64,000 bases of DNA from Glaciecola sp964621345 (lineage in GTDB: Bacteria > Pseudomonadota > Gammaproteobacteria > Enterobacterales > Alteromonadaceae). Below, in pieces: positions 18,423 through 27,079 of this stretch (the stretch's first letter is position 1; every line of letters begins with the position of its first letter). The stretch spans positions 33,309 through 97,308 of the forward strand of contig CAZUON010000008.1 in assembly GCA_964621345.1 (NCBI GenBank). The letters are read 5' to 3'. The notes beneath the pieces are model-generated. The model made no database searches and was not told the origin of the DNA. It saw nothing but the letters and a program-made list of their open reading frames with translations. Made by a program: the position numbers and the translations under genes.

Positions 18423-20465
18423 GTGATTATTTCACTTAAATATAATCAGAATGCTTTGTTTTACAAAGCCCACAAACTTTTTGGCGGGCTAACGCTTCTG
18501 ATGTGTATTACTTTTAGTCAAGCTATCTTCAGCCAAAGCGCGCACAGTGCAAAAAACAGCGCACTAAAAGTTGCTAACTTTGACAACATCTTTGCAATTG
18601 ATGAAGCGAAACGCGAAAAACAAAGAGCCGCTTTTATGCGAGCTGAGCGCAACGTGTGGAGTATGGGTGACGATGATCTACTCGAGGCCCTGCGTGAACT
18701 CGGTGACTACCCTTTAAGTCCCTACCTTATTGCTAAAAAACTTCGCCATAGAATGTCGCTAAATGATGAGCAAGCTGTACGCGCATTTTTAGCGCAGTAC
18801 GAAGACGCCCCGTTTGCTAAGCGGCTACGGCGAGACTGGCTAGAGTATCTGGCTAAGCGGAATCAACGTTCACTGTTTATTGAGTTTTATCAAACGAGCA
18901 ACAGTACAAAAATGCAATGTCACTTTTTGCGTTTTCAGTATGAAGCGGGTGTGGCAAAAGAGGATATTTTTGAGCAAATTCCAGCGTTATGGAACGTTGG
19001 AAAATCTCAAGACGATACATGTGATCCTATTTTTGGCGTATGGATGAAGGCCGGGAAGCTCACTGAGGATTTGGTACTGCATCGTATTGAAAAAGCAGCA
19101 GATGGTGGTCGGCATCAGCTGATTCCCTACTTACGAACCTTGCTTCCCACAGATAAACAGTACATTGCAGATCGCTGGCAGGAGGTTCGCAAAGACCCCG
19201 CCAATGTTCGTCATCTTGTTCGATATCCGGGTAAATTGCCTAATATTGAGGCGCAAATTATCAGTTATGGTTTATCGCGTTTAATTTGGCGAGACGAAGA
19301 TTTAGCCTTAAAAACCTATGAACGTGCACGTACACGGATTGCGTTTTCTGACAAACAACGGGCAAGGATCATTCACCGCTTTGCGGTAGCACTTGCGATA
19401 GACGAACATCCGGACGCAGAGCGTTGGTTGGTTGAGGCCTCCCTCGTTGAGCCAGAATCGGAGACGATGCGTTGGCATTTGGCTTATTTATTGAAGAAAC
19501 AAGACTGGCAGAGCATTGCTTTGTTAATCGAAAAATCGCCTCCCCAACTCACGAACGAAAATCAGTTCCAATACTGGTTAGCACGCGCATATGAGAGCCT
19601 AGAACGAGGCGATGAGGCTGAATTGTTGTATGCTCAGCTTGCGCAAGAGCGACATTACTACGGCTTTTTAGCAAGTGCACGCTTGCAGCGCCCTTATAGT
19701 TTTCAGAATCAACCCGTTGAGGCCGACACGCGGGCACTAACAAAAATAGTGAATATTGAATCGACCCAGCGAGCTTACGAATTACGAAAACTAGAGCGTT
19801 TTTATCATGCACGCTTGGAATGGATTTACACACAGCGAAAGCTAAATGACCACGAAAAATTAGCCGCTGCTGTAGTCAGTAGCCATTGGGAATGGCACGA
19901 TCAGTCCATATTCAGCTTGAGTAGAGAGGGCTACCTAGACGATGTCGATAGGCGCTTTCCGATGGCATTTGCGCAATTGCTTACTCGTGAGGCGAATAAA
20001 AATGATATTCCGCCTGAGTGGGCCTTTGCTATTGCTCGCAGAGAAAGTTCGTTTATGAGTGATGCGGTGTCTTCAGCCAATGCAAGGGGCTTGATGCAAG
20101 TGCTACCAAGTACGGCTCGCTATTTAGAAAAACGCCGAGTGACTGCCAAAGATTTATTAGATGCCAATACAAATGCGCGTATAGGCAACAAGTATCTTAG
20201 ATATTTAATGAATAAACTCGACGACAACTTACTTTTGGCAACGGCCTCTTACAATGCAGGCTGGCGTAAAGTTAAGCAATGGTTGCCCGAACAAGGTTCA
20301 GTACCTGCCGATATTTGGGTAGAGACCATTCCTTACCGCGAAACCCGCAATTATGTGAAAGCGGTGCTGGCTTACCAACAAATCTATCAAGACAAAATTA
20401 ATCCCCCTGAGTTAGCCGATACGGTATTTGCGCAATTTAAACAATTGGAGCTCAGCCCGCAGTAA
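18423..20465 (+). CDS. slt: Soluble lytic murein transglycosylase
   Basis: 680-residue periplasmic enzyme that cleaves the MurNAc-GlcNAc bond of peptidoglycan to give 1,6-anhydro ends. An N-terminal signal region (hydrophobic GGLTLLMCITFSQAIF) precedes a long superhelical U-domain, a linker, and the C-terminal catalytic lysozyme-like domain with the catalytic Glu in AFAIARRESSF, then SSANARGLMQVLPSTA and ATASYNAGWRKVKQW. The start is GTG at 18423 because AGGA lies five bases upstream; a TTG at 18390 gives a longer, unlikely leader. It stands between fadB and pepQ, genes that are direct neighbours in enterics. Confidence 0.9.
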   Translation: MIISLKYNQNALFYKAHKLFGGLTLLMCITFSQAIFSQSAHSAKNSALKVANFDNIFAIDEAKREKQRAAFMRAERNVWSMGDDDLLEALRELGDYPLSPYLIAKKLRHRMSLNDEQAVRAFLAQYEDAPFAKRLRRDWLEYLAKRNQRSLFIEFYQTSNSTKMQCHFLRFQYEAGVAKEDIFEQIPALWNVGKSQDDTCDPIFGVWMKAGKLTEDLVLHRIEKAADGGRHQLIPYLRTLLPTDKQYIADRWQEVRKDPANVRHLVRYPGKLPNIEAQIISYGLSRLIWRDEDLALKTYERARTRIAFSDKQRARIIHRFAVALAIDEHPDAERWLVEASLVEPESETMRWHLAYLLKKQDWQSIALLIEKSPPQLTNENQFQYWLARAYESLERGDEAELLYAQLAQERHYYGFLASARLQRPYSFQNQPVEADTRALTKIVNIESTQRAYELRKLERFYHARLEWIYTQRKLNDHEKLAAAVVSSHWEWHDQSIFSLSREGYLDDVDRRFPMAFAQLLTREANKNDIPPEWAFAIARRESSFMSDAVSSANARGLMQVLPSTARYLEKRRVTAKDLLDANTNARIGNKYLRYLMNKLDDNLLLATASYNAGWRKVKQWLPEQGSVPADIWVETIPYRETRNYVKAVLAYQQIYQDKINPPELADTVFAQFKQLELSPQ

Positions 20466-20616
20466 AAAGCTTAACGAGGAGCATTGTTAAATATGACCAA
20501 CGATGATGTTTTCGAAACCTGACTTTTATTGCATAGCATGATAGCCTTTCACGCATATTTTGAATTTCATCTTTGGCACATCGATGCAAGTGCTAAACCG
20601 CGATTAATACAGGTAA

Positions 20617-21933
20617 ATGACTATGCAAGCAGCACAATATGCTGAGCACATTAGCACCCTTCAAGCGCGAACGCTTGAAGCGATTCAACGCGAGGGAATT
20701 GACGGACTGATCATTCATTCTGGGCAATCTAAACACCAGTTCTTAGATGATAACCATTACCCCTTTAAGGTAAACCCGCAATTTAAAGCATGGTTACCTG
20801 TGGTCGATAATCCCAATTGCTGGTTAATTGTTGATGGCGTGAATAAGCCTCAACTGATTTTTTATCGCCCAGTAGATTTTTGGCACTGGGTTCCCGATGA
20901 GCCCAACGATTTTTGGGCGCAACATTTCGATATTATTTTACTTAAACAAGCTAATGCCGTTGAAAAACACCTGCCCTACGACCGTTCTAAATTCGCATAT
21001 GTAGGCGAGTATATTGAAGTTGCCAAAGCGCTTGGTTTTGATTTAGTGAACCCTGATCGAGTCATGCATTATTTGCATTATCACCGTGCTTATAAAACTG
21101 ATTACGAGCTCGATTGCATGCGTCAAGCAAACAGTATTGCTAGCAATGGACACAAAGCAGCAAAGGCCGCATTTTTTGACAAGCGCAGCGAGTTTGATAT
21201 TAACCATGCGTATTTACTCGCCGCACAGCAAGGTGACAATGATTTGCCTTATAACAATATTGTGGCTTTAAATGAGCATAATTCGATTTTACATTACATG
21301 CGCCTTGATCATGCGCTGCCCAAACAACACTTAAGTTTTTTGATTGATGCTGGGGCGAGCTATCATGGTTATGCTGCTGATATCACGCGCACCTATGCTG
21401 CACAAAAAGGCGAATTTGCCGATCTAATTACGCAGGTTGATGCTCTTACTCGTGAATGCGTGATGGCCCTTAAACCTAAGAGTAGTTATTTGGATGTGCA
21501 CAAAGTTGCATACAAAGGCATAGCTCAGATACTGCAAGACTCAGAAATCCTAAACATGAAAGCAGATGATGCTGTTGAAAGTGGTATCGTTAGTACATTT
21601 TTTCCCCATGGCACTGGGCATTTTCTTGGTTTACAAGTGCATGATGTAGCAGGCCATGTAGCAGATGATAGAGGCACGCCTTTCCCGCCGCCTGAACAAC
21701 ACCCTTTCCTTCGTTGCACGCGCACTGTTGAACCACGTCAGGTCTTTACCATAGAGCCGGGTTTATATTTTATCGATTCGCTATTAGCTGACTTAAAAGG
21801 CTCAGAAAATTCTAAATATGTGAATTGGAATGTAATAGACCGCTTACGCCCATACGGCGGTATTCGTATAGAAGACAATGTAATTGTGCACCAAGACCGC
21901 AACGAGAATATGACCCGCGATTTGGGTGTTTAA
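20617..21933 (+). CDS. pepQ: Xaa-Pro dipeptidase
   Basis: 438-residue cytoplasmic metallopeptidase (M24B) that splits dipeptides with C-terminal proline. The di-metal site residues are visible: DAGASYHGYAADITRTY (two Asp), FFPHGTGHFLGLQVHD (His), FTIEPGLYF (Glu) and GGIRIEDNV (Glu). The N-terminal pita-bread-preceding domain includes HSGQSKHQFLDD, as in PepQ of enterics. The length matches the 443-residue E. coli protein. The start is ATG 20617, with a second ATG six bases on. Only 14 bp follow before a TAATGTC sequence runs into the assembly gap. Confidence 0.92.
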   Translation: MTMQAAQYAEHISTLQARTLEAIQREGIDGLIIHSGQSKHQFLDDNHYPFKVNPQFKAWLPVVDNPNCWLIVDGVNKPQLIFYRPVDFWHWVPDEPNDFWAQHFDIILLKQANAVEKHLPYDRSKFAYVGEYIEVAKALGFDLVNPDRVMHYLHYHRAYKTDYELDCMRQANSIASNGHKAAKAAFFDKRSEFDINHAYLLAAQQGDNDLPYNNIVALNEHNSILHYMRLDHALPKQHLSFLIDAGASYHGYAADITRTYAAQKGEFADLITQVDALTRECVMALKPKSSYLDVHKVAYKGIAQILQDSEILNMKADDAVESGIVSTFFPHGTGHFLGLQVHDVAGHVADDRGTPFPPPEQHPFLRCTRTVEPRQVFTIEPGLYFIDSLLADLKGSENSKYVNWNVIDRLRPYGGIRIEDNVIVHQDRNENMTRDLGV

Positions 21934-21952
21934 GGCTTGGGGTATTAATGTC

Positions 21953-22052
21953 NNNNNNNNNNNNNNNNNNNNNNNNNNNNNNNNNNNNNNNNNNNNNNNN
22001 NNNNNNNNNNNNNNNNNNNNNNNNNNNNNNNNNNNNNNNNNNNNNNNNNNNN
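21953..22052. other. Assembly gap, exactly 100 N
   Basis: A run of 100 undetermined bases of round size marks a scaffold join of unknown true length. Sequence left of it ends just after pepQ with a possible ATG at 21948; sequence right of it is the tail region of the sulfotransferase gene. Synteny across the gap should not be trusted. Confidence 0.98.
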
Positions 22053-22095
22053 ATTTGTTAGCGGGGATGACGGGAGCTTATGTTTAGATTGTCGA

Positions 22096-24048
22096 CTAGT
22101 GCGAGGAGGTTTTGAGAATGCGCTTGAGAGGTTCTAGTTGGGCTTCAAAATTCTTGTGTTGTTGCATGCTGTCTTTGAAAATAGGTTGCCGAACTTGTTC
22201 CGAGCTAGGTGTTTTAATTATGCGCTTGGTTTTATGAAAATCGACGCAGGTTTGCTCGAAGTTTAGGCCGCAAAAATCTAAAATACGTCTGACTTGGCCC
22301 TCTAAATCGTTGATCACATCTTCGTGTTGGACATGCAGTACAAAACCCGGTAATACACTATTCCAGTGGCTCATCATGTCCATATACGCGTTATAATAGC
22401 GGCCGATATTTTCTAGACCGTAACTGAACTCTTGGCCTTCTGCGAAGAGTTGTTTAAAACCACTAAAGCAACAAGCCATGGGCTCGCGGCGGGCATCGAT
22501 GATTTTTGCGTTGGGTAAAATTAATTTGATTAACCCAATATGCAAAAAATTATTAGGCATTTTGTCAATAAAAAATGGCGCGTTATTCCGATATACTCTT
22601 GTGTCGTCGATGTACTGTTTGCCGAAGCGTGCCAAATAATCAGGTTTGAGTTCGTTAAGCATTTCTGGATATTGGTTGCTTTGGCCTTTTAAGCGTGCCG
22701 CTAAGCCTAAAATATTGTGTAACTCCATCGTGCCATCGACTTTGGAGTGGGAGGCAAGAATTTGTTCTAATAAAGTGGACCCCGCTCTGGGTAATCCTAC
22801 TATGAATATAGGGTCAGGGCTTGAATCACCTTTGCCCGCTAAGCGCTCAAATAAAGAGGCAGTAAATACCCGTTTGTGGTTGTCGACTTGTTGCTCAAAT
22901 ACCGTCGGGTCATATTGAGTTCTCTGCTGACGTAAATCGTTTCCTAGTGCGTAATAATCGAATGATTTTTTGTAGGATTTTTTATCTTCAAGCGCTTTAC
23001 CTAAAGCAAAACATAGGTGGGTTTTGTCATCTAGCGCTATCTCAGATTCAACAAGTTGACTCATACTATTTAATTCAGCCTCATTAAACTTGTAGGTTTT
23101 AGTGTTGGCTAAACTCCAGTACGCATCTCCAAAATCAGCTTTACAGGCATAGGCATTTTGATATGCCGTGATGGCTTGCGTAAATTCGCCAGCCGCTTTG
23201 TAGGCATGGCCTAGCAATAAATGTAGGCTGGCTTGTTTAGGTGTGCTCTTCAGTAAGGCATTGTAGAGGTTAATAGCCTCTTGTGTTTCGCCCAAACCTA
23301 GTAATGCACTGGCTTTAGCACCGATTATTACTGGGTGTTCAGGCTGGGATATTAGTAATTTATCAGCGCAATCTTTTGCGCTTTGAAAACGTCCCATGGT
23401 AGTTAACAGTTTGAGATATTCGATACCGGCTGCGCTGTGATTAGGGTGTAACGCTAAGCAGCTTTCAAGCAAAAACTCGGCATCGCCATACACTTTTAGT
23501 GCAATCCCAATTTCTGCCAATAGCAGCATTGCTTCTGGGTCGTGCTTTTGTTGTTGTAAATACTGTCTACAAAGTTGATCTGCTTTGTGTAATTCGCCAT
23601 CGTGCATTAAGTCACGAGCATACATTATTGCTTTTGGAAGGGTTTCTAAGTAACTGATTTGCGAGCGAGCAATTTCTGCCGCCTCTACATTTTTTGTCTG
23701 TTGGTAGTGTGCAAGCAAGCCTTTCCAACTCGAGAGCAATGCAGGGTTTATTTGTGTTGCATGGTAAAAGGCTTCAGCAGAGGCAAGTTCATTTCCTAAT
23801 TGTTTGTGTAAATAAGCTAACTCTTGGTGGGCTCTTGCATGTTTCTCGTACATGCTCAGAATTCGCTCGTTTAACGCAATTGCTTCTTTAATGTTACCGC
23901 TTAAACGTAAGGCAACTGCTTTGATATACAAAATAGGCACCTGTTCAGAGCTTGAGTGGAGCTGTGCTAACGCATCATCAGCCATGATGATTGCTTGAGT
24001 AAACTGGCCTTGACCAATGGCTTGTTTAATATTTTGCTCTGGACTCAC
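22096..24048 (-). CDS. TPR-repeat protein with C-terminal sulfotransferase domain
   Basis: 650-residue protein, probably cytoplasmic (no signal peptide). Residues about 1-330 are tandem tetratricopeptide repeats (recurrent A-x-x-x-Y/A, G-x-x-x-x-A patterns). Residues about 385-640 are a PAPS-dependent sulfotransferase-type domain, with the 5'-phosphosulfate loop FIVGLPRAGSTLLEQIL and the following SHSKVDGTMEL. The acceptor is unknown. The gene lies downstream of, and in the same direction as, a TonB-dependent receptor gene, a pairing common in marine Alteromonadales and Sphingomonadales (general knowledge). A terminator separates the two genes, so it may have its own promoter. Confidence 0.82.
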   Translation of the reverse strand: MSPEQNIKQAIGQGQFTQAIIMADDALAQLHSSSEQVPILYIKAVALRLSGNIKEAIALNERILSMYEKHARAHQELAYLHKQLGNELASAEAFYHATQINPALLSSWKGLLAHYQQTKNVEAAEIARSQISYLETLPKAIMYARDLMHDGELHKADQLCRQYLQQQKHDPEAMLLLAEIGIALKVYGDAEFLLESCLALHPNHSAAGIEYLKLLTTMGRFQSAKDCADKLLISQPEHPVIIGAKASALLGLGETQEAINLYNALLKSTPKQASLHLLLGHAYKAAGEFTQAITAYQNAYACKADFGDAYWSLANTKTYKFNEAELNSMSQLVESEIALDDKTHLCFALGKALEDKKSYKKSFDYYALGNDLRQQRTQYDPTVFEQQVDNHKRVFTASLFERLAGKGDSSPDPIFIVGLPRAGSTLLEQILASHSKVDGTMELHNILGLAARLKGQSNQYPEMLNELKPDYLARFGKQYIDDTRVYRNNAPFFIDKMPNNFLHIGLIKLILPNAKIIDARREPMACCFSGFKQLFAEGQEFSYGLENIGRYYNAYMDMMSHWNSVLPGFVLHVQHEDVINDLEGQVRRILDFCGLNFEQTCVDFHKTKRIIKTPSSEQVRQPIFKDSMQQHKNFEAQLEPLKRILKTSSH

Positions 24049-24107
24049 TACGTTATCCTGTTGTGTATACGTAAAATAAATTCTGACATCATTAATTTAG
24101 CATAAAA

Positions 24108-24130
24108 AAGGCAAGCTTAACGCTTGCCTT
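24108..24130 (-). terminator. Terminator after the TonB receptor gene
   Basis: Arms AAGGCAAGC (24108-24116) and GCTTGCCTT (24122-24130), a 5-base loop, and a TTTTTT run on the minus strand beyond 24108. It sits 26 bp after the receptor stop and before the sulfotransferase start. Confidence 0.85.
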
Positions 24131-24155
24131 AATCAAGTGCTTACAAATGAAGCGT

Positions 24156-26810
24156 TTAGAAGAAGTCGTAAGAGAGTCTTACGCCAAGCGTTCTAGGACG
24201 ATTGCTCACTACTTTTGGTGTGAACTGCTGAGTATCAATATACAACACCGCGTTTTCATCAAACAAGTTGTCGATGTAGAACTCTGCTTTCCACTCATCG
24301 TTAGTTACACCAAACGATACATTGGTAATGGTATAGCTTTCCTGAACATAGCGCCCACCTTGGAAGGTATTGCCGTCTGCATCAGCGTAAGTAACCCCTT
24401 CATATACCGCTGCCTCTTGCTGTATTGGTAAACCAGAACCGGTGCCGTAAATGAGATTAGTTGCGTCTTCAACCACATATGCGTCCATGTTCATGCCAGC
24501 AAGTCGGTCGCCGGTGTACGAGATTGAACCGTTGATGTAACCACTTAAACCATTCGGTAACTCATAAAAATACTGAGCACGAATATTCCCAGCAAAACTT
24601 GCTGAGTAAGGCAGTTCAGCTCCAACAGGCAACGCGATACCTTCTAGTTCTGGGTTAATAGAAGTAAGTTCGGTATCAAGCAAGCTAAAGGCAGCATCAA
24701 TAACTAAGTTATCACTCGCAAGCCATGTTATATCGGCATCAAGACCTTTAATTTCAGCGTCACCTACGTTGTCGGTAAATACTAAGAAGCTGATATTGGT
24801 CGGGTCAAAACGAGAGGTTTGTAAATCGCTGATTTCAGAGTAATAGGCAGTTGCATTAACGCGTAAAATACCATCTAAGAAATCACCTTTCATGCCAAGT
24901 TCATAATTGTCTAGCGTATCGGTAAGTGAATATACCGGTATTCTGAAATCGGTGAACGCACCTTGTTGATTAGTTGCTAAACCACCACCTACGCGGTTAG
25001 TAACCGGAGGCCTAAATCCTTCTGAGTAGGTTGCAAAGAGCAATACATCATCGCTTGCTTTCCAATCAAGAGAGAATTTGAAAATGGTATCGTCTACTGT
25101 TAATACACCGTCATCGTCGAGTAAGTCTACTTGTAGCTGACCACTATTCACAGCCGCTTGCACTGCATCTGGGTCAAGCCCAACCGCAGCTAGTTCGCCT
25201 GGGTCCATGGTACCGAATGCACGTAAACGACGGCTTACGTCAACTGTGGTAGTCGAGCCTTTGTAAATATCGTCTATTTGATACCAACGTGCGCCAACTG
25301 ACGCGGTTAAGGTATCGGTGAGGTCGTATTCCAACTGTCCGAATATCGCGATTTGGTCAATTCCGTGTGATACATCATTTACAAAGCTGATTTCTGACGG
25401 GAAAGGCCCGCCGTCACTATTAATACCTTCGGTACCAACGGTGGTGCGTGCTAAATCAGTGAAAAAGCCTAAGTCAGTATTGGCAATATTAAACAAACCA
25501 ATCGTATTTACATCTTGCGCATCATAGAAAATACCCGCGGTTACACGCCAGTCATTTTCAACGTCGGTGTTCATGCGCAATTCATGCGTCATCCGTTTGG
25601 TTTCAGTTTCTTCTTTGTAGAACTTAGTCGGGTCTAAGCAACGCTCATCTGCTGGCGTTGCTGCCTCATAGTGATTACACACATAATACGCAGAGAATAA
25701 GCCGCCGTTAGTATAACCGGTGTAATCGATAGTAGAGTTGATGTCACGATTTAAATAACCGCCAGTATAGACAATATCTAGTTTGTCTAAACGGCCTTCA
25801 AGTGTCCATGTAGTTAAACCAAACTCATCGTCGTTATCTTCAGGAATGAAACGATTAACTGAAGTCTCGCCTTCTAAGTTAGGATCGTAAGAAAATACAC
25901 CTTCAGTTTCTAAAGTTTGCTGTGTGTGCTGTACAAGGAGCTTCCAATCTTCGTTAATGATGTATGAAAGACCAAAGCGAGCACCTGAGTAACTAGCGTC
26001 GTTGAAATCTTCTTCTACAAGCGCATCGTTCTTAGGTGAAACCACGGGGGTGTTTGGTGCATCGGTTAATACGCCACCAGAGATACGGTCGATAACTACA
26101 GCGCTGCCAATGTATCCGCCTTCGCCAGGTTTATTCAAAATATTATCAATCCAACCACCTTGCTTTGAATTGTATGCGGCTACTCTCACGGCTAGGTCGT
26201 CGGTCAATGTAAAGTTAAAGAAAGCTTCTACTGAGCTACTATCTTCTCCGCCTTTAGTGACAGAGTAATCGGTATCAACCCCTGCTGAGAAACCAAAGTG
26301 GTCAGGTTTTTTGGTAATGAGTCTTACTGTACCTGATTGCGAGCTTGCGCCGAATAGGGTGCCTTGCGGTCCAGGTAGTACTTCAATACGCTCCATATCC
26401 GTTGCAAAGACATCTAAATTACGGCCTTGCATAGAAATGGGTTGTTCATCTAAATAAAGAGCTACTGAAGGTTGTAAAGCTTGTACCGATGATACTGAGA
26501 TATTGGTTTGTGTTGTCGCAGCACCACGAATATAAATTTCGTTCTGGCCAGGGCCTGTGCCTTGAAAGGTTACGTTGGGTAAAAATTCAACGTAATCCTG
26601 AAAGTCGTCTACGCCTAAGTTTTCTAATGCACTGCCATCAAGGGCAGTTACTGAAACGGGAACGTCTTGAATGGACTCGGCACGTTTAGTCGCGGTCACT
26701 TCGATGGTTTCAATTTTGGCTCTTGGTTCTGGATTTTCTGGAGTTTGTGCATTTACTGCAGAAGTCGCAAGTGCGGCTAGTACAGCAACACTTATTTTGG
26801 ATTTAAGCAT
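24156..26810 (-). CDS. TonB-dependent outer-membrane receptor
   Basis: 884-residue outer-membrane barrel with signal peptide (MLKSKISVAVLAALATSAVNA), TonB-box-like IETIEVTATKR, a plug domain (VPVSVTALDGSAL ... GTLFGASSQSGTVRL), and a 22-strand barrel ending in VRLSYDFF. The terminal Phe and the plug wording are typical of marine receptors for carbohydrates, terpenoids or other organics rather than classical siderophore receptors (inference; the ligand is unknown). The start is ATG at 26810; an upstream in-frame TTG at 26870 adds 20 residues before an otherwise perfect signal peptide and is rejected. Its neighbour is a TPR-sulfotransferase. Confidence 0.88.
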   Translation of the reverse strand: MLKSKISVAVLAALATSAVNAQTPENPEPRAKIETIEVTATKRAESIQDVPVSVTALDGSALENLGVDDFQDYVEFLPNVTFQGTGPGQNEIYIRGAATTQTNISVSSVQALQPSVALYLDEQPISMQGRNLDVFATDMERIEVLPGPQGTLFGASSQSGTVRLITKKPDHFGFSAGVDTDYSVTKGGEDSSSVEAFFNFTLTDDLAVRVAAYNSKQGGWIDNILNKPGEGGYIGSAVVIDRISGGVLTDAPNTPVVSPKNDALVEEDFNDASYSGARFGLSYIINEDWKLLVQHTQQTLETEGVFSYDPNLEGETSVNRFIPEDNDDEFGLTTWTLEGRLDKLDIVYTGGYLNRDINSTIDYTGYTNGGLFSAYYVCNHYEAATPADERCLDPTKFYKEETETKRMTHELRMNTDVENDWRVTAGIFYDAQDVNTIGLFNIANTDLGFFTDLARTTVGTEGINSDGGPFPSEISFVNDVSHGIDQIAIFGQLEYDLTDTLTASVGARWYQIDDIYKGSTTTVDVSRRLRAFGTMDPGELAAVGLDPDAVQAAVNSGQLQVDLLDDDGVLTVDDTIFKFSLDWKASDDVLLFATYSEGFRPPVTNRVGGGLATNQQGAFTDFRIPVYSLTDTLDNYELGMKGDFLDGILRVNATAYYSEISDLQTSRFDPTNISFLVFTDNVGDAEIKGLDADITWLASDNLVIDAAFSLLDTELTSINPELEGIALPVGAELPYSASFAGNIRAQYFYELPNGLSGYINGSISYTGDRLAGMNMDAYVVEDATNLIYGTGSGLPIQQEAAVYEGVTYADADGNTFQGGRYVQESYTITNVSFGVTNDEWKAEFYIDNLFDENAVLYIDTQQFTPKVVSNRPRTLGVRLSYDFF

Positions 26811-27079
26811 AAAAGGTGTAATCCCTAAAGTTGGTGTGTGTTGCAAATTTATAGTGTAGTTGCCTTTCAATCATACTATTACTGCAAAAAACTGCAAATT
26901 TCATCGTATACTAATTAAAATTTATGATGTTTTTTCTAGTTTTTTACTGAAAATAGGCTCTTAATTGCGCTTTTTGATTTAATTTAGATGAATACAAAAA
27001 TAAAATAGATAGTAATCTAATTATTCGTATACCACTTAATAGTATTTTTTTTTCAACTGCGTTAATCTTCGAATATCGA

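Noticed and set aside
21825..22061. ORF spanning the N gap
   Set aside because: It overlaps pepQ in another frame and reads through 100 undetermined bases; an artefact.
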